Below the pieces are notes generated by a model, which did not search any database, was not told the origin of the DNA, and saw only the letters and a program-made list of their open reading frames with translations. DNA of 64,000 bases. It comes from Xenorhabdus miraniensis. Its GTDB lineage: Bacteria; Pseudomonadota; Gammaproteobacteria; Enterobacterales; Enterobacteriaceae. Location of the stretch: NCBI RefSeq assembly GCF_002632615.1, contig NZ_NITZ01000010.1:62001-126000 (forward strand), read 5' to 3'. Position numbers and translations under genes: made by a program. Shown in pieces: positions 1 through 10,899 of the stretch (position 1 is the stretch's first letter; each line of letters opens with the position of its first letter).

Positions 1-1
1 C

Positions 2-487
2 GCGTTATTTTTTGTGGCCCTAGTTTGGTTCTCAGGCCAGTATGCCGTTGCCAATGGTGCCTGGGGGCTGAATGTATTACAGACAGCAGATCATAAAATG
101 CACCATACCTTTATTGAAGCGGTATGTTTGGGTATTTTAGCCAATTTGATGGTCTGCCTTGCAGTTTGGCTCAGCTATGCCGGACGCAGTTTGACCGATA
201 AATTATTCGCGTTGATACTCCCGATTGGGATGTTTGTTGCCAGCGGCTTTGAACACAGTATCGCTAATATGTTTTTAATTCCGTTCGGGATCGTCATCAG
301 AAACTTCGCGCCAGATGAATTCTGGGTGAAAGTGGGAGCAACCCCCGAACAGTTTCCTCAACTCACCATTTCGAACTTTATTACCGATAATCTGATCCCT
401 GTAACGATAGGTAACATTATTGGTGGTGCTGTATTAGTTGGGTTGACTTATTGGTTTATTTATTTACGTGGCGGCAAAAAGCATTAA
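2..487 (+). CDS. focA: Formate channel FocA, C-terminal part (cut by window edge)
   Basis: This is the C-terminal part of the pentameric inner-membrane formate/nitrite transporter family channel, which exports and re-imports formate made by pyruvate formate-lyase. The frame is open to the left edge, so the N-terminus lies outside the window. The FEHSIANMF motif contains the pore histidine conserved in FocA (His209 in E. coli), and several hydrophobic membrane segments follow the FNT pattern. The protein ends LRGGKKH. pflB begins 55 bases downstream, the classical focA-pflB operon. The initiation codon cannot be seen. Confidence 0.96.
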   Translation, partial: ALFFVALVWFSGQYAVANGAWGLNVLQTADHKMHHTFIEAVCLGILANLMVCLAVWLSYAGRSLTDKLFALILPIGMFVASGFEHSIANMFLIPFGIVIRNFAPDEFWVKVGATPEQFPQLTISNFITDNLIPVTIGNIIGGAVLVGLTYWFIYLRGGKKH

Positions 488-542
488 CTGCGCCTCCACG
501 CCAGATTTATTAAAATTTCCACTGTTAAAAGGTAGAAGTATC

Positions 543-2825
543 ATGTCTGAGTTAAATGAAAAATTTTCTGTAGCATGGCAAGGCTTTAACGAGGGTAGCT
601 GGCAAAATAAAGTCAACGTTCGTGACTTCATCCAGAAAAACTATACTCCGTATGAAGGTGATGAATCATTCCTTGCAGGCGCCACAAAAGAGACAGATAT
701 TTTGTGGGAAAAAGTCATGGAAGGTATCAAAATCGAAAACCGTACTCATGCACCGGTAGATTTTGATACTAATGTTGCGTCTACCATTACCTCTCATGAT
801 GCTGGTTATATTGCAAAAGATCTGGAACAAATTGTTGGGCTGCAAACTGAAGCTCCTCTGAAACGTGCCATTATTCCATTTGGCGGCATTAAAATGGTTG
901 AGAGTTCTTGCAAAGCCTATAACCGCGAACTGGATCCAAAACTGAAACAGATTTTCACTGAATATCGTAAAACCCACAATCAGGGGGTATTCGATGTTTA
1001 TACACCTGATATCCTGAAATGCCGTAAATCTGGTGTATTGACTGGCCTGCCTGATGCTTATGGCCGTGGACGCATCATCGGTGATTATCGTCGTGTTGCG
1101 CTATACGGTATTGACTTCCTGCGTGATGAAAAATATGCCCAGTTCACTTCCCTACAGGAAAAACTGGAAAACGGCGAAGATCTGGAACCGACTATCCGCC
1201 TGCGCGAAGAAATTTCTGAACAGCACCGTGCTCTTGGCCAAATGAAAGAGATGGCAGCTAAATATGGCTACGATATCTCCAACCCGGCCACTAATGCCAA
1301 AGAAGCGGTACAATGGACTTATTTTGCCTATCTGGCAGCCGTTAAATCTCAGAACGGCGCAGCAATGTCCTTCGGTCGTGTTTCCAGCTTCTTGGATATC
1401 TACATCGAACGCGATATTAACGCGGGTAAACTGACTGAAGAGCAGGCTCAAGAGCTGATCGATCATCTGGTCATGAAACTGCGCATGGTGCGTTTCCTGC
1501 GTACTCCGGAATACGATGAACTGTTCTCCGGTGACCCAATCTGGGCAACTGAATCACTGGCAGGTATGGGTTTAGACGGCCGTACTCTTGTAACCAAAAA
1601 CAGCTTCCGTTTCCTGAACACACTGTACACCATGGGGCCATCCCCAGAGCCTAACATGACCATTCTGTGGTCTGAAAAACTGCCGATTAGCTTCAAAAAA
1701 TTCGCAGCAAAAGTTTCTATTGATACTTCATCCCTGCAATATGAAAACGATGATTTAATGCGTCCTGACTTCAACAGCGATGACTATGCTATCGCATGCT
1801 GCGTCAGCCCAATGATCGTTGGTAAACAAATGCAGTTCTTCGGTGCCCGTGCAAACCTTGCAAAAACCATGTTGTATGCCATCAATGGCGGCGTGGATGA
1901 AAAACTGAAAATGCAGGTTGGCCCGAAAGAAGAGCCCATGAAAGACGCAGTGCTTGATTATGACAAAGTGATGGATCGCATGGATCACTTCATGGATTGG
2001 TTGGCAAAACAGTATGTCACTGCCCTGAACATCATCCACTACATGCACGATAAATACAGCTATGAAGCTTCATTAATGGCACTGCATGATCGTGATGTGT
2101 TCCGTACCATGGCGTGTGGTATCGCGGGTCTGTCCGTGGCGGCTGATTCACTGTCTGCAATTAAGTATGCGAAAGTTTCCCCAATCCGTGATGAAGATGG
2201 TTTGGCAACTGATTTCAACATCGAAGGTGAATATCCACAATTCGGTAACAACGATCCTCGTGTCGATGATATCGCTTGTGATCTGGTTGAACGCTTCATG
2301 AAAAAAATCCAGAAACTGCAAACATACCGCAATGCAGTTCCAACCCAGTCTGTACTGACCATTACTTCAAACGTTGTTTATGGCAAGAAAACAGGTAATA
2401 CCCCTGATGGACGTCGTGCCGGTGCACCATTTGGACCAGGTGCTAACCCAATGCACGGACGTGACCAAAAAGGCGCAGTTGCTTCACTGACCTCCGTTGC
2501 TAAACTACCATTTGCCTATGCTAAAGATGGTATTTCATATACCTTCTCCATCGTACCGAATGCGTTAGGTAAAGATGATGATGTCCGCAAAGCAAATCTG
2601 GCGGGCTTAATGGATGGCTATTTCCATCACGAAGCAGATATCGAAGGCGGTCAGCATCTGAATGTCAACGTGATGAATCGTGAAATGTTATTGGATGCAA
2701 TGGAAAATCCTGAAAAATATCCTCAGTTGACTATTCGCGTATCCGGTTATGCAGTACGTTTCAATTCGCTGACTAAAGAACAGCAACGAGATGTGATTAC
2801 CCGTACATTTACTCAATCAATGTAA
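543..2825 (+). CDS. pflB: Pyruvate formate-lyase (formate acetyltransferase)
   Basis: Converts pyruvate and CoA to acetyl-CoA and formate in the cytoplasm under anaerobiosis by glycyl-radical chemistry. The 760-residue length is identical to E. coli PflB. The adjacent catalytic cysteines lie in [11 protein letters not shown] (residues 419-420 counting Met), and the glycyl-radical loop RVSGYAVRF lies near the C-terminus (Gly735 counting Met). An in-frame extension to 468 exists, but the ATG at 543 follows an AGGTAG ribosome site and gives the family N-terminus MSELNEK. It is in an operon with focA upstream and followed by its activase pflA after a 121-base gap containing a hairpin. Confidence 0.99.
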   Translation: MSELNEKFSVAWQGFNEGSWQNKVNVRDFIQKNYTPYEGDESFLAGATKETDILWEKVMEGIKIENRTHAPVDFDTNVASTITSHDAGYIAKDLEQIVGLQTEAPLKRAIIPFGGIKMVESSCKAYNRELDPKLKQIFTEYRKTHNQGVFDVYTPDILKCRKSGVLTGLPDAYGRGRIIGDYRRVALYGIDFLRDEKYAQFTSLQEKLENGEDLEPTIRLREEISEQHRALGQMKEMAAKYGYDISNPATNAKEAVQWTYFAYLAAVKSQNGAAMSFGRVSSFLDIYIERDINAGKLTEEQAQELIDHLVMKLRMVRFLRTPEYDELFSGDPIWATESLAGMGLDGRTLVTKNSFRFLNTLYTMGPSPEPNMTILWSEKLPISFKKFAAKVSIDTSSLQYENDDLMRPDFNSDDYAIACCVSPMIVGKQMQFFGARANLAKTMLYAINGGVDEKLKMQVGPKEEPMKDAVLDYDKVMDRMDHFMDWLAKQYVTALNIIHYMHDKYSYEASLMALHDRDVFRTMACGIAGLSVAADSLSAIKYAKVSPIRDEDGLATDFNIEGEYPQFGNNDPRVDDIACDLVERFMKKIQKLQTYRNAVPTQSVLTITSNVVYGKKTGNTPDGRRAGAPFGPGANPMHGRDQKGAVASLTSVAKLPFAYAKDGISYTFSIVPNALGKDDDVRKANLAGLMDGYFHHEADIEGGQHLNVNVMNREMLLDAMENPEKYPQLTIRVSGYAVRFNSLTKEQQRDVITRTFTQSM

Positions 2826-2887
2826 ATAATCAGAATAGCAACATCAAAAATGTCATTATTTTCTGATGAAATAAAATGACATACACT

Positions 2888-2914
2888 AAAGGCCCCTCCA
2901 CAATTGGGGCCTTT
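2888..2914 (+). terminator. Hairpin in pflB-pflA gap
   Basis: Perfect 9-bp stem (AAAGGCCCC / GGGGCCTTT) around a 9-base loop, just after pflB. There is no long T tract, so it may be a partial terminator or an mRNA-stabilising hairpin that lowers pflA expression relative to pflB. Confidence 0.6.
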
Positions 2915-2946
2915 ATCAGCTTGTCAGTATTTGGAGAAATCCTTTC

Positions 2947-3687
2947 ATGTCCGTACTTGGTCGTATCCACTCTTTTGAATCTTGCGGAACCGTTGATGGC
3001 CCCGGTATCCGTTTTATCGCGTTTTTCCAAGGCTGCCTGATGCGGTGCCTCTATTGCCACAACCGCGATACTTGGGATACCCATGGCGGAAAAATCGTGA
3101 CAGTTGAAGAATTAATAAAAGAAGCAACGACTTACCGTCATTTTATGAATGCTTCTGGTGGTGGCGTTACAGCTTCTGGTGGTGAAGCCATTCTTCAGGC
3201 TGAGTTTGTCCGCGACTGGTTCAGGGCTTGCCATGCAGAAGGCATTCACACCTGCCTGGATACCAATGGTTTTGTTCGCCGTTATGATCCGGTGATCGAT
3301 GAACTGCTGGACGATACCGATCTGGTTATGCTGGATTTAAAACAGATTGACGATAACATTCACCAAAAATTAGTCGGAGTTTCTAATCACCGGACTCTCG
3401 AGTTTGCCCGTTATCTGGCAAAACGTCATCAAAAAGTTTGGATTCGCTATGTCGTCGTCCCCGGTTGGTCGGATGATGATCAATCAGTTCATCTGCTTGG
3501 TGAATTTACCAAAGATATGAAAAACATTGAGAAAATTGAATTATTACCTTATCACGAACTTGGTAAACATAAATGGATTGCAATGGGCGAAGAATATAAA
3601 CTAGAAGGTGTCAAGCCTCCATCAAAAGAGACAATGGATAGGGTAAAAGAAATTTTGAGTCGTTATGGGCATCATGTGATCTACTAG
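2947..3687 (+). CDS. pflA: Pyruvate formate-lyase activating enzyme
   Basis: Radical-SAM enzyme that installs the glycyl radical on PflB by reductive cleavage of S-adenosylmethionine. The 246-residue length equals that of E. coli PflA. The cluster-binding CxxxCxxC motif is at Cys30, Cys34 and Cys37 (GCLMRCLYC), followed by the GGE-type motif SGGEAI that contacts SAM. The start ATG has GGAG ten bases upstream. It is the last gene of the focA-pflB-pflA group; a weak terminator-like hairpin follows. Confidence 0.99.
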   Translation: MSVLGRIHSFESCGTVDGPGIRFIAFFQGCLMRCLYCHNRDTWDTHGGKIVTVEELIKEATTYRHFMNASGGGVTASGGEAILQAEFVRDWFRACHAEGIHTCLDTNGFVRRYDPVIDELLDDTDLVMLDLKQIDDNIHQKLVGVSNHRTLEFARYLAKRHQKVWIRYVVVPGWSDDDQSVHLLGEFTKDMKNIEKIELLPYHELGKHKWIAMGEEYKLEGVKPPSKETMDRVKEILSRYGHHVIY

Positions 3688-3707
3688 ATTTATCCCTCTT
3701 CTAATCA

Positions 3708-3739
3708 AAAACTGGCATCAAATAATTGCGGCCAGTTTT
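3708..3739 (+). terminator. Terminator-like hairpin after pflA
   Basis: 8-bp stem AAAACTGG / CCAGTTTT around a 16-base loop. The T run is within the right arm, with ATTCT following. Positioned 20 bases after the pflA stop, it probably ends the pfl transcript. Confidence 0.5.
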
Positions 3740-3858
3740 ATTCTAAATAGTTATCTGAACACCTCAAATCTGATCTTATATTTTCTACCAATAATATTGA
3801 ATAACTATTTAATTTCAGCAATATTGTCACAATATTCCGTTGTTACTACGAGGGTATT

Positions 3859-5005
3859 ATGATGAAAAGCTTCATTTTTTCTTTATTTAGCGTATGTATA
3901 TTATTAACTTCATTAAATATACAAGCTAATGAGACAACATTAAAACTAAATAAACCGGCATACGGAAGTAATAATAATACATTGATAAACCTTGATGAAA
4001 AACCTAAAAGCAATAACATCCAAATTTATACCAATGGTAAAGACAATAAAATTATATTAAAAATTTTCACATTAAATATTTGGCTAGAGGGTATTATCGT
4101 TAAAGGTGGTTATGAAGGTATCATAAATGCTATCATTTCTACTAACGCGGACCTTATAGCGCTTAGTGAAGTGAAAAATTATAATAATATTGATTTTACT
4201 AAACGCTTAGTAAAAACGCTTAATGACAAAGGAATAAAATATTACTCTTACAAATCAACAAATGATGCCAGTATTCTTTCCCGTTACCCTATAATCAAAC
4301 ATAGTAATTTTGACAGATTTACTAAAGCATTAATTAAAATAAATAACACTTACATAGATTTTTACTCAGGTCATTTAGATTATAAAAACGCTGCCTATTA
4401 CCTTCCCAGAGGTTATGATGGTAATACTTGGAAAGAGTTAGCCAATGGCCCAGATACTGATATTAACGATATATTGAGAGAAAATAATCAATCCCAACGT
4501 CCAAACTCGATTAAATTATTTATAAATGATGCTCAAAATGAAATCAACAATAATCATTTGATTATATTGGTTGGTGATTTTAATGAACCTTCTTGGATGG
4601 ATTGGTCAGAGGAAACGAAAAATCTTTTCGACCATAACGGAGCTGTGGTTCCTTGGACGAGTAGTAAATTATTAACTAATTCAGGCTATCTTGATACTTA
4701 TCGAATAAAATAATCCCGATCCAGTCGCTTATCCAGGCTTTACCTGGCCAGCAAATAATATATATGTTGATATCAAAAAGCTTATATGGGCCCCAAAAGC
4801 AGATGAACGCGATCGGATTGATTTCATTTTTTTCCACAATGATCCACGATTAGCAGTTCAAGATGCCGTTATCATTGGCCCTTCCGGTAGTATTGTGAAA
4901 AGCAAACGTGTTCAAGAAACCTCTCAAGACAAGTTTAAACAGCCTAAAGGTGTTTGGCCTAGTGACCACAAAGGTGTATTAGTTACTTTTGATTTAAGAC
5001 CCTAA
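3859..5005 (+). pseudogene. Secreted endonuclease/exonuclease/phosphatase-family protein, broken by a frameshift
   Basis: The first frame (3859-4713) encodes 284 residues with a signal peptide (hydrophobic core after MMKSF, ending near QANE). It carries early EEP-fold motifs: LNIWLEG, an acidic LSEVKN, GHLDY, and GDFNEPSW near its end. It stops at TAA 4711. The next frame (from 4712 to the stop at 5003) continues the same protein: NPDPVAYPGFTW, then DRIDFIF and the catalytic WPSDHKG motif. Removing one base of the four-A run at 4707-4710 would join them into a protein of about 381 residues. The truncated product lacks the SDH catalytic residues, so it is probably inactive. The start has GAGGG upstream. 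Base composition is strikingly AT-rich against pflA, which suggests acquisition. The substrate is unknown. Confidence 0.8.
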
Positions 5006-5584
5006 CTGGTTGATATAACGTATTTATCCAAAACATAAAGGCTGAATAATGATAAATTCATCCCATTTATTAATTCCAACTAGTTATAGTAATATCAGGC
5101 TGTACTCAGCCTGATATTACCCAAATAAAAAGATTGCGCTTTCATATTTTTTTAATTACATCAATGAACTATAACTAATTAATATTTAATAAAATTCATA
5201 GAAAAATACCATCCAAATAATGGTAAAACATTAACCACAGGATATGAATAACATACGGCCTTAAACCAGGCATTGAGTAAAAATTTTAATCTAAATAAAT
5301 TCAATTTTTGATATTAAAGATAAATTTATTTGCTTTACATCTATATGAATAAGTTAGTTTAACTAAAATCATGTTGTCATAAGCGATAAAAAACGCTTCA
5401 ATTTACTCAGTAACACTGATAAAACTGCCATTAATCCACTGATAAGAATGACAATTAATACTTGTTGATTAATAATTTTTATATGATAATTCTGCTGTTT
5501 TTTCTAACAATTTGTGTTGGCGGGATGGAAATAGAGAAAAACCAATTCGACAATAGCCATTCAATAAGATAAATCGGAAAAAAA
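5006..5584. other. AT-rich intergenic region
   Basis: 579 bases without a convincing gene on either strand. The only clear structure is the perfect inverted repeat at 5089-5120. It presumably also holds the promoter of the membrane protein at 5585, but I cannot place it. Confidence 0.6.
5089..5120. repeat. Perfect 14-bp inverted repeat, 4-base loop
   Basis: Arms GTAATATCAGGCTG and CAGCCTGATATTAC with loop TACT. It sits 84 bases after the end of the broken EEP gene. No T tract follows on either strand, so it may be a factor-dependent terminator, an RNA-stabilising hairpin, or a copy of a dispersed repeat. Confidence 0.75.
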
Positions 5585-6400
5585 ATGGATAATCAAGAGA
5601 TTAATTTGAATTCAGGAGAAAACAACGTTTCCCTGAGCAAAGAAAAAAGCACATTCATTCCTGGTGGTCAAGCAGTAGGAGCTGGAGCAGCAACAGAGTG
5701 GATTGGTAACGCATGGGAGATGTTTAAAGGAAGTCCACTGAAATGGATGTTGATGACTTTAATTTACATAGTTATTCTGATAATAGCTCAGTTCATTCCT
5801 TTAGTCGGTATCTTTACTGCGCTATTTGGTCCAGTATTCGTTGCAGGCTTCATCGCTGCAAGTGAGAAACAAAGAACAACAGGCGATTTTGACATAGAGT
5901 CAATTTTCTACGGATTTAAAAATAAGTTGGGTTCATTAGTTGCTGTTGGTGCACTTTATTTTGGCATATATCTGCTTGGCTTTATTGCTGCTATGATTGT
6001 TGGCGGTGCAAGTATATTTCAATTGATTTTATCAGGGCAAGACCCAGATCCAGCACTATTAATAGGTGGCCTTTCTACTTTTCTATTAGCAATTATTATT
6101 CTATACATTTTCATAATAGTTGCCCTCGCATTTATCTGGTTTGCCCCTGCTCTGATCATCATTAATGATTTAAAATTTGGCGAAGCAGTTTCAATGAGTC
6201 TTAGTGCAGTAAGGAAAAACCTATTTGGTGGTTTTCTCTTTTTCTTGTTGATGGGCATCCTGATGTTTGTTTCCGCGCTTCCATTACTATTGGGTCTGCT
6301 TGTGACAATCCCTACGTTCATGATAACTTATTATACAACCTATCGTAGTATCTTTTATACTCCAGAAGAAAAAGAAACAAAATCAAGTTTAATCGTTTAA
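5585..6400 (+). CDS. BPSS1780-type multipass membrane protein, copy A
   Basis: 271 residues with a polar N-terminal stretch of about 50 residues, then about five to six hydrophobic segments (roughly 52-75, 78-92, 117-140, 155-200, 214-245). The family-like motifs are EWIGNAW near residue 38, ASEKQR near 95, and WFAPALIIIND in the second half. The resemblance to the BPSS1780 family of uncharacterised inner-membrane proteins is from memory. The function is unknown. The upstream ribosome site is weak (GGAAAAAA). It is followed by a strong terminator and then by a paralogue, so the two genes are probably separate transcription units produced by duplication. Confidence 0.85.
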   Translation: MDNQEINLNSGENNVSLSKEKSTFIPGGQAVGAGAATEWIGNAWEMFKGSPLKWMLMTLIYIVILIIAQFIPLVGIFTALFGPVFVAGFIAASEKQRTTGDFDIESIFYGFKNKLGSLVAVGALYFGIYLLGFIAAMIVGGASIFQLILSGQDPDPALLIGGLSTFLLAIIILYIFIIVALAFIWFAPALIIINDLKFGEAVSMSLSAVRKNLFGGFLFFLLMGILMFVSALPLLLGLLVTIPTFMITYYTTYRSIFYTPEEKETKSSLIV

Positions 6401-6426
6401 ATTTTTACCCATCGATATCCACATGT

Positions 6427-6453
6427 AAAAAGCGCTAAAAAAAGCGCTTTTTT
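6427..6453 (+). terminator. Rho-independent terminator after membrane protein copy A
   Basis: Stem AAAAAGCGC / GCGCTTTTT with an A-rich 8-base loop and a run of six T from 6448. It separates the two paralogous membrane genes. Confidence 0.85.
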
Positions 6454-6516
6454 ATTATCACTTAACACAGTGTGTAATCAGATAAAAAGTATTAATAATC
6501 AGGAAATTAAAAAGTA

Positions 6517-7341
6517 ATGGATAACCCTAATATTGGTCAAAATTTGGAAAACACACCTAATAATGCTACTAATGATAACAGTATATTTATTCCCAATGGA
6601 CAGACAATTAATGTAAGTGCAGCCATCGGTTGGATAGGTGATGCGTGGGATTTTATAACACCTAAACTTGGTATGTGGATAGTAATGGGAATTATCTATG
6701 GAATCATCCAATTAGGCCTGATATTTATCCCTTATTTTGGTTTTATTCTCCCTAATTTATTGGAGCCTTTATTTGTCGCTGGCATTATAGCCATTTGTGA
6801 AAAACAAAGAATTTGTGGTAAATTCGAGTTAGGACGTTTTTTTGATGGATTTAAATATAAATGTGGTGACCTGCTTGTCGTTGGTTTAATCATTTGTGGA
6901 ATAACAATAATAAGCTCCCTGCTTATTACACTAATCGATGGTGGCAATCTCTATCAATCTGTTTTTGATGATCTCTATTCATACATTAATTATGACTCCA
7001 TCATAACCTATAATGATTCAGAATTATCATTTTTATCCCTGATGATTACCCTAATTTCCCTGTTTTTATCTACTGCATGTTCTTGGTTTGCTCCTGCACT
7101 GATTATCCTTAAAAATTTCAACGTAGGAAAAGCCCTTTCAATCAGTTTCAATGCTATATCGAAAAATATTTTAGGAGTAATACTATTTTTAATTTTTATG
7201 TATCTTTTGATATTTATTTCTGCACTTCCTCTATGTTTAGGAATGTTGCTAACAACACCGCTGTATATGGCAACCTCTTATTCCTCTTATCGTCGTGTTT
7301 TTTACAAAAAAGAAGAACCCCTCGAACAAGCTGTGAATTAA
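6517..7341 (+). CDS. BPSS1780-type multipass membrane protein, copy B
   Basis: 274 residues, a paralogue of the protein at 5585: shared motifs are IPNGQ/IPGGQ, GWIGDAW/EWIGNAW, CEKQR/SEKQR, SWFAPALII/IWFAPALII and the ALPLCLG/ALPLLLG segment. It has a polar N-terminus, five or six membrane segments and a short charged C-terminal tail. Copy B is more AT-rich and has a Tyr/Asp/Ser-rich insert (residues about 155-175) where copy A has GQDPDPA. An AGGAAA site lies 10-13 bases upstream of the ATG. The function is unknown. It is convergent with serS, sharing a bidirectional terminator. Confidence 0.85.
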   Translation: MDNPNIGQNLENTPNNATNDNSIFIPNGQTINVSAAIGWIGDAWDFITPKLGMWIVMGIIYGIIQLGLIFIPYFGFILPNLLEPLFVAGIIAICEKQRICGKFELGRFFDGFKYKCGDLLVVGLIICGITIISSLLITLIDGGNLYQSVFDDLYSYINYDSIITYNDSELSFLSLMITLISLFLSTACSWFAPALIILKNFNVGKALSISFNAISKNILGVILFLIFMYLLIFISALPLCLGMLLTTPLYMATSYSSYRRVFYKKEEPLEQAVN

Positions 7342-7422
7342 TTAAACCTGAAGAGAAGTAAATGGAATTTTAAAAATAAGGCCATGATATTTAGATCCTA
7401 TTTCATTAGGAGCTTACTCATA

Positions 7423-7450
7423 AAAAAGCGCCAATATTCGGCGCTCTTTT
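7423..7450. terminator. Bidirectional terminator between copy B and serS
   Basis: Stem AGCGCC / GGCGCT (7427-7432 and 7440-7445), loop AATATTC, with CTTTT on the + side and TTTTTT on the - side. It serves two convergent genes. Confidence 0.85.
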
Positions 7451-7468
7451 ATTAAAGAATACATGGTA

Positions 7469-8854
<1,386 letters not shown>

Positions 8855-8863
8855 TCAAAGAGA

Positions 8864-10207
8864 TTAACGATAGCGTTTTATCAGGCTATTTTTATCCTGT
8901 TCCATTAACCAGTTTAACTTCTCTCCAATCTTACCTTCCAGCCCTCTGGTTGTCGGGTAATAGTAGCGTATTTGCTGCATTTCCGGTGGGAAATAAACTT
9001 CACCGGCAGCATAAGCATTCGTTTCATCATGGGCATAACGGTATGCTTCACCAAACCCCATCTCTTTCATTAACTTCGTCGGCGCATTACGCAAATGGGC
9101 CGGTACATCATAATCAGGTTTGTCTCGCGCATCCGCCATTGCTGCCTTGAATGCGGTATAAACCGCATTACTTTTTGGTGCACACGCGAGATAAACAATT
9201 GCCTGTGCTATCGCTCGTTCTCCTTCTGCCGCTCCCACACGGGTGAAGCAATCCCATGCAGCAATGGCGACCTGCATTCCGCGTGGATCAGCATTCCCTA
9301 CATCTTCAGAAGCGATCGCCAATAATCGGCGGGCAACATAAAGTGGATCACCACCTGCGGTAATAATTCGGGCATACCAATAAAGCGCGGCATCAGGCGC
9401 TGAACCACGGACTGACTTATGCAAGGCAGAAATTAAATCGTAAAATCGATCACCTTTATTATCAAAGCGCGCACTCCGCTCCCCACTGACCTCGTTCAGC
9501 AATTCCGGTGTCAGAATTCTCTGCCCCTGTGAATTTGCTTCTGCCATATCTGACATCATTTCCAGTAAGTTCAGTGAACGGCGGGCATCTCCTGCAACAA
9601 GCTCTGCTATCATCTGGCGGGTATTATCCGGCAATATAATATGTCGCCCGCCAATGCCACGCTCTTTGTCGTTCATCGCCTGTATCAGTACTTGCTCAAT
9701 TTCTGCCGTTGAAAGTGACTTCAATAAGTAAACACGAGCCCGTGACAACAAAGCTGAATTTAATTCGAATGAAGGGTTTTCAGTCGTAGCGCCAATAAAT
9801 GTGATCGTGCCATCTTCAATATGCGGCAAAAACGCATCCTGTTGGCTTTTATTAAATCGGTGAACTTCATCAACGAATAAGATAGTTCTGCGCCCTGCAT
9901 TACGATTTTGACGTGCTTTTTCTATAGATTCACGAATTTCTTTAATACCGGAGGTCACTGCTGAAATACGTTCAATATCAGCTTGTGCATAGTACCCGAT
10001 AATTTCAGCCAGTGTTGTTTTTCCTGTTCCTGGCGGGCCCCATAAAATCATAGAATGGAGATGGCCAGCTCGAATTGCCCTTGGCAAAGGTTTTCCTTCT
10101 GCCAACAAATGTTGCTGACCAATATAATGATCTAATGTGACTGGCCGCATTCTTGCGGCCAGTGGCTGAAATTCATTTTGTGAAAAGTCGAGTGAAAGAT
10201 TGTTCAC
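8864..10207 (-). CDS. rarA: Replication-associated recombination protein A (AAA+ ATPase)
   Basis: Clamp-loader-like AAA+ ATPase (MgsA/WRNIP1 family) acting at stalled replication forks. Its 447 residues match the E. coli length exactly. Walker A GPPGTGKT is at 57-64, Walker [10 protein letters not shown] at about 109-117, sensor [10 protein letters not shown] follows, and the C-terminal tetramerisation region ends GEKLNWL...IKRYR. The start codon lies 7 bases from the lolA stop, so lolA and rarA are co-transcribed, with serS possibly on the same transcript. Confidence 0.99.
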   Translation of the reverse strand: MNNLSLDFSQNEFQPLAARMRPVTLDHYIGQQHLLAEGKPLPRAIRAGHLHSMILWGPPGTGKTTLAEIIGYYAQADIERISAVTSGIKEIRESIEKARQNRNAGRRTILFVDEVHRFNKSQQDAFLPHIEDGTITFIGATTENPSFELNSALLSRARVYLLKSLSTAEIEQVLIQAMNDKERGIGGRHIILPDNTRQMIAELVAGDARRSLNLLEMMSDMAEANSQGQRILTPELLNEVSGERSARFDNKGDRFYDLISALHKSVRGSAPDAALYWYARIITAGGDPLYVARRLLAIASEDVGNADPRGMQVAIAAWDCFTRVGAAEGERAIAQAIVYLACAPKSNAVYTAFKAAMADARDKPDYDVPAHLRNAPTKLMKEMGFGEAYRYAHDETNAYAAGEVYFPPEMQQIRYYYPTTRGLEGKIGEKLNWLMEQDKNSLIKRYR

Positions 10208-10214
10208 TTAAACC

Positions 10215-10826
10215 TCACTGGCGTTGATCATCCAGCGTGACACCTTCTGGTACGGTAAATTTAAATTTCGCCGCATCTACATTGGTGTTTTGCTGCCCTT
10301 TCAATTGATAAGCGCTTTTTTGCCCGTCCTGTTCAACCGCTGTGAACTTCTGAATTGTCCCCTCTGGGGTCACGGTAATCGAAAAATGTTTTAGATTACC
10401 ATTGGCGTTAGTGGGAGTCAGTTCAAAATTATTATTACTTTGCACAACTTTGTACTGTTTCCAATCAGCGGGGTCATTACGCGCAATTAACATAAATGGT
10501 GTATTTCCCGTTGCATCTTTTAACCAGTTCGCTGTCACCTGTTCAACAAAGGGATTATAAAACCACAAGGTATTGCCATCAGAAACCAAAACGCTTTCAT
10601 CAGGTGACGTCATATGCCAGTTAAACAAATTAGGACGTTTGATCCAAAGTTCACCTTCTCCTTTTTGGATCGTTGAGCCATCATTACTCGTAACTGTTTG
10701 AGTAAAGCTGGCATGAAAACTATTTACCTTTCCCAAACGCCCTTGCAGATCCTGCGTCGCATCAGCCCATGCAGAACCCACGCTCACACCCATCATCAGA
10801 CAACCAATTAACATCAGTTTTTTCAT
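10215..10826 (-). CDS. lolA: Outer-membrane lipoprotein carrier protein LolA
   Basis: Periplasmic chaperone that takes outer-membrane-destined lipoproteins from LolCDE and delivers them to LolB. It has 203 residues with a Sec signal peptide of about 21 residues ending SAWA. The mature part starts [10 protein letters not shown], with the LolA-fold [10 protein letters not shown] and YNPFVEQVT segments. It lies between ftsK (73 bases upstream) and rarA (7 bases downstream), the conserved enterobacterial order. Confidence 0.98.
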   Translation of the reverse strand: MKKLMLIGCLMMGVSVGSAWADATQDLQGRLGKVNSFHASFTQTVTSNDGSTIQKGEGELWIKRPNLFNWHMTSPDESVLVSDGNTLWFYNPFVEQVTANWLKDATGNTPFMLIARNDPADWKQYKVVQSNNNFELTPTNANGNLKHFSITVTPEGTIQKFTAVEQDGQKSAYQLKGQQNTNVDAAKFKFTVPEGVTLDDQRQ

Positions 10827-10899
10827 GTGCGAGATACCTTCAATTCGTATTTATTCCCGGCTTTAATGGCCGATACCACGTTATATTTTACAACTGTGA

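Noticed and set aside
468..542. N-terminal extension of PflB
   Set aside because: No ribosome site at 468, overlaps the end of focA, and the ATG at 543 gives the conserved 760-residue protein.
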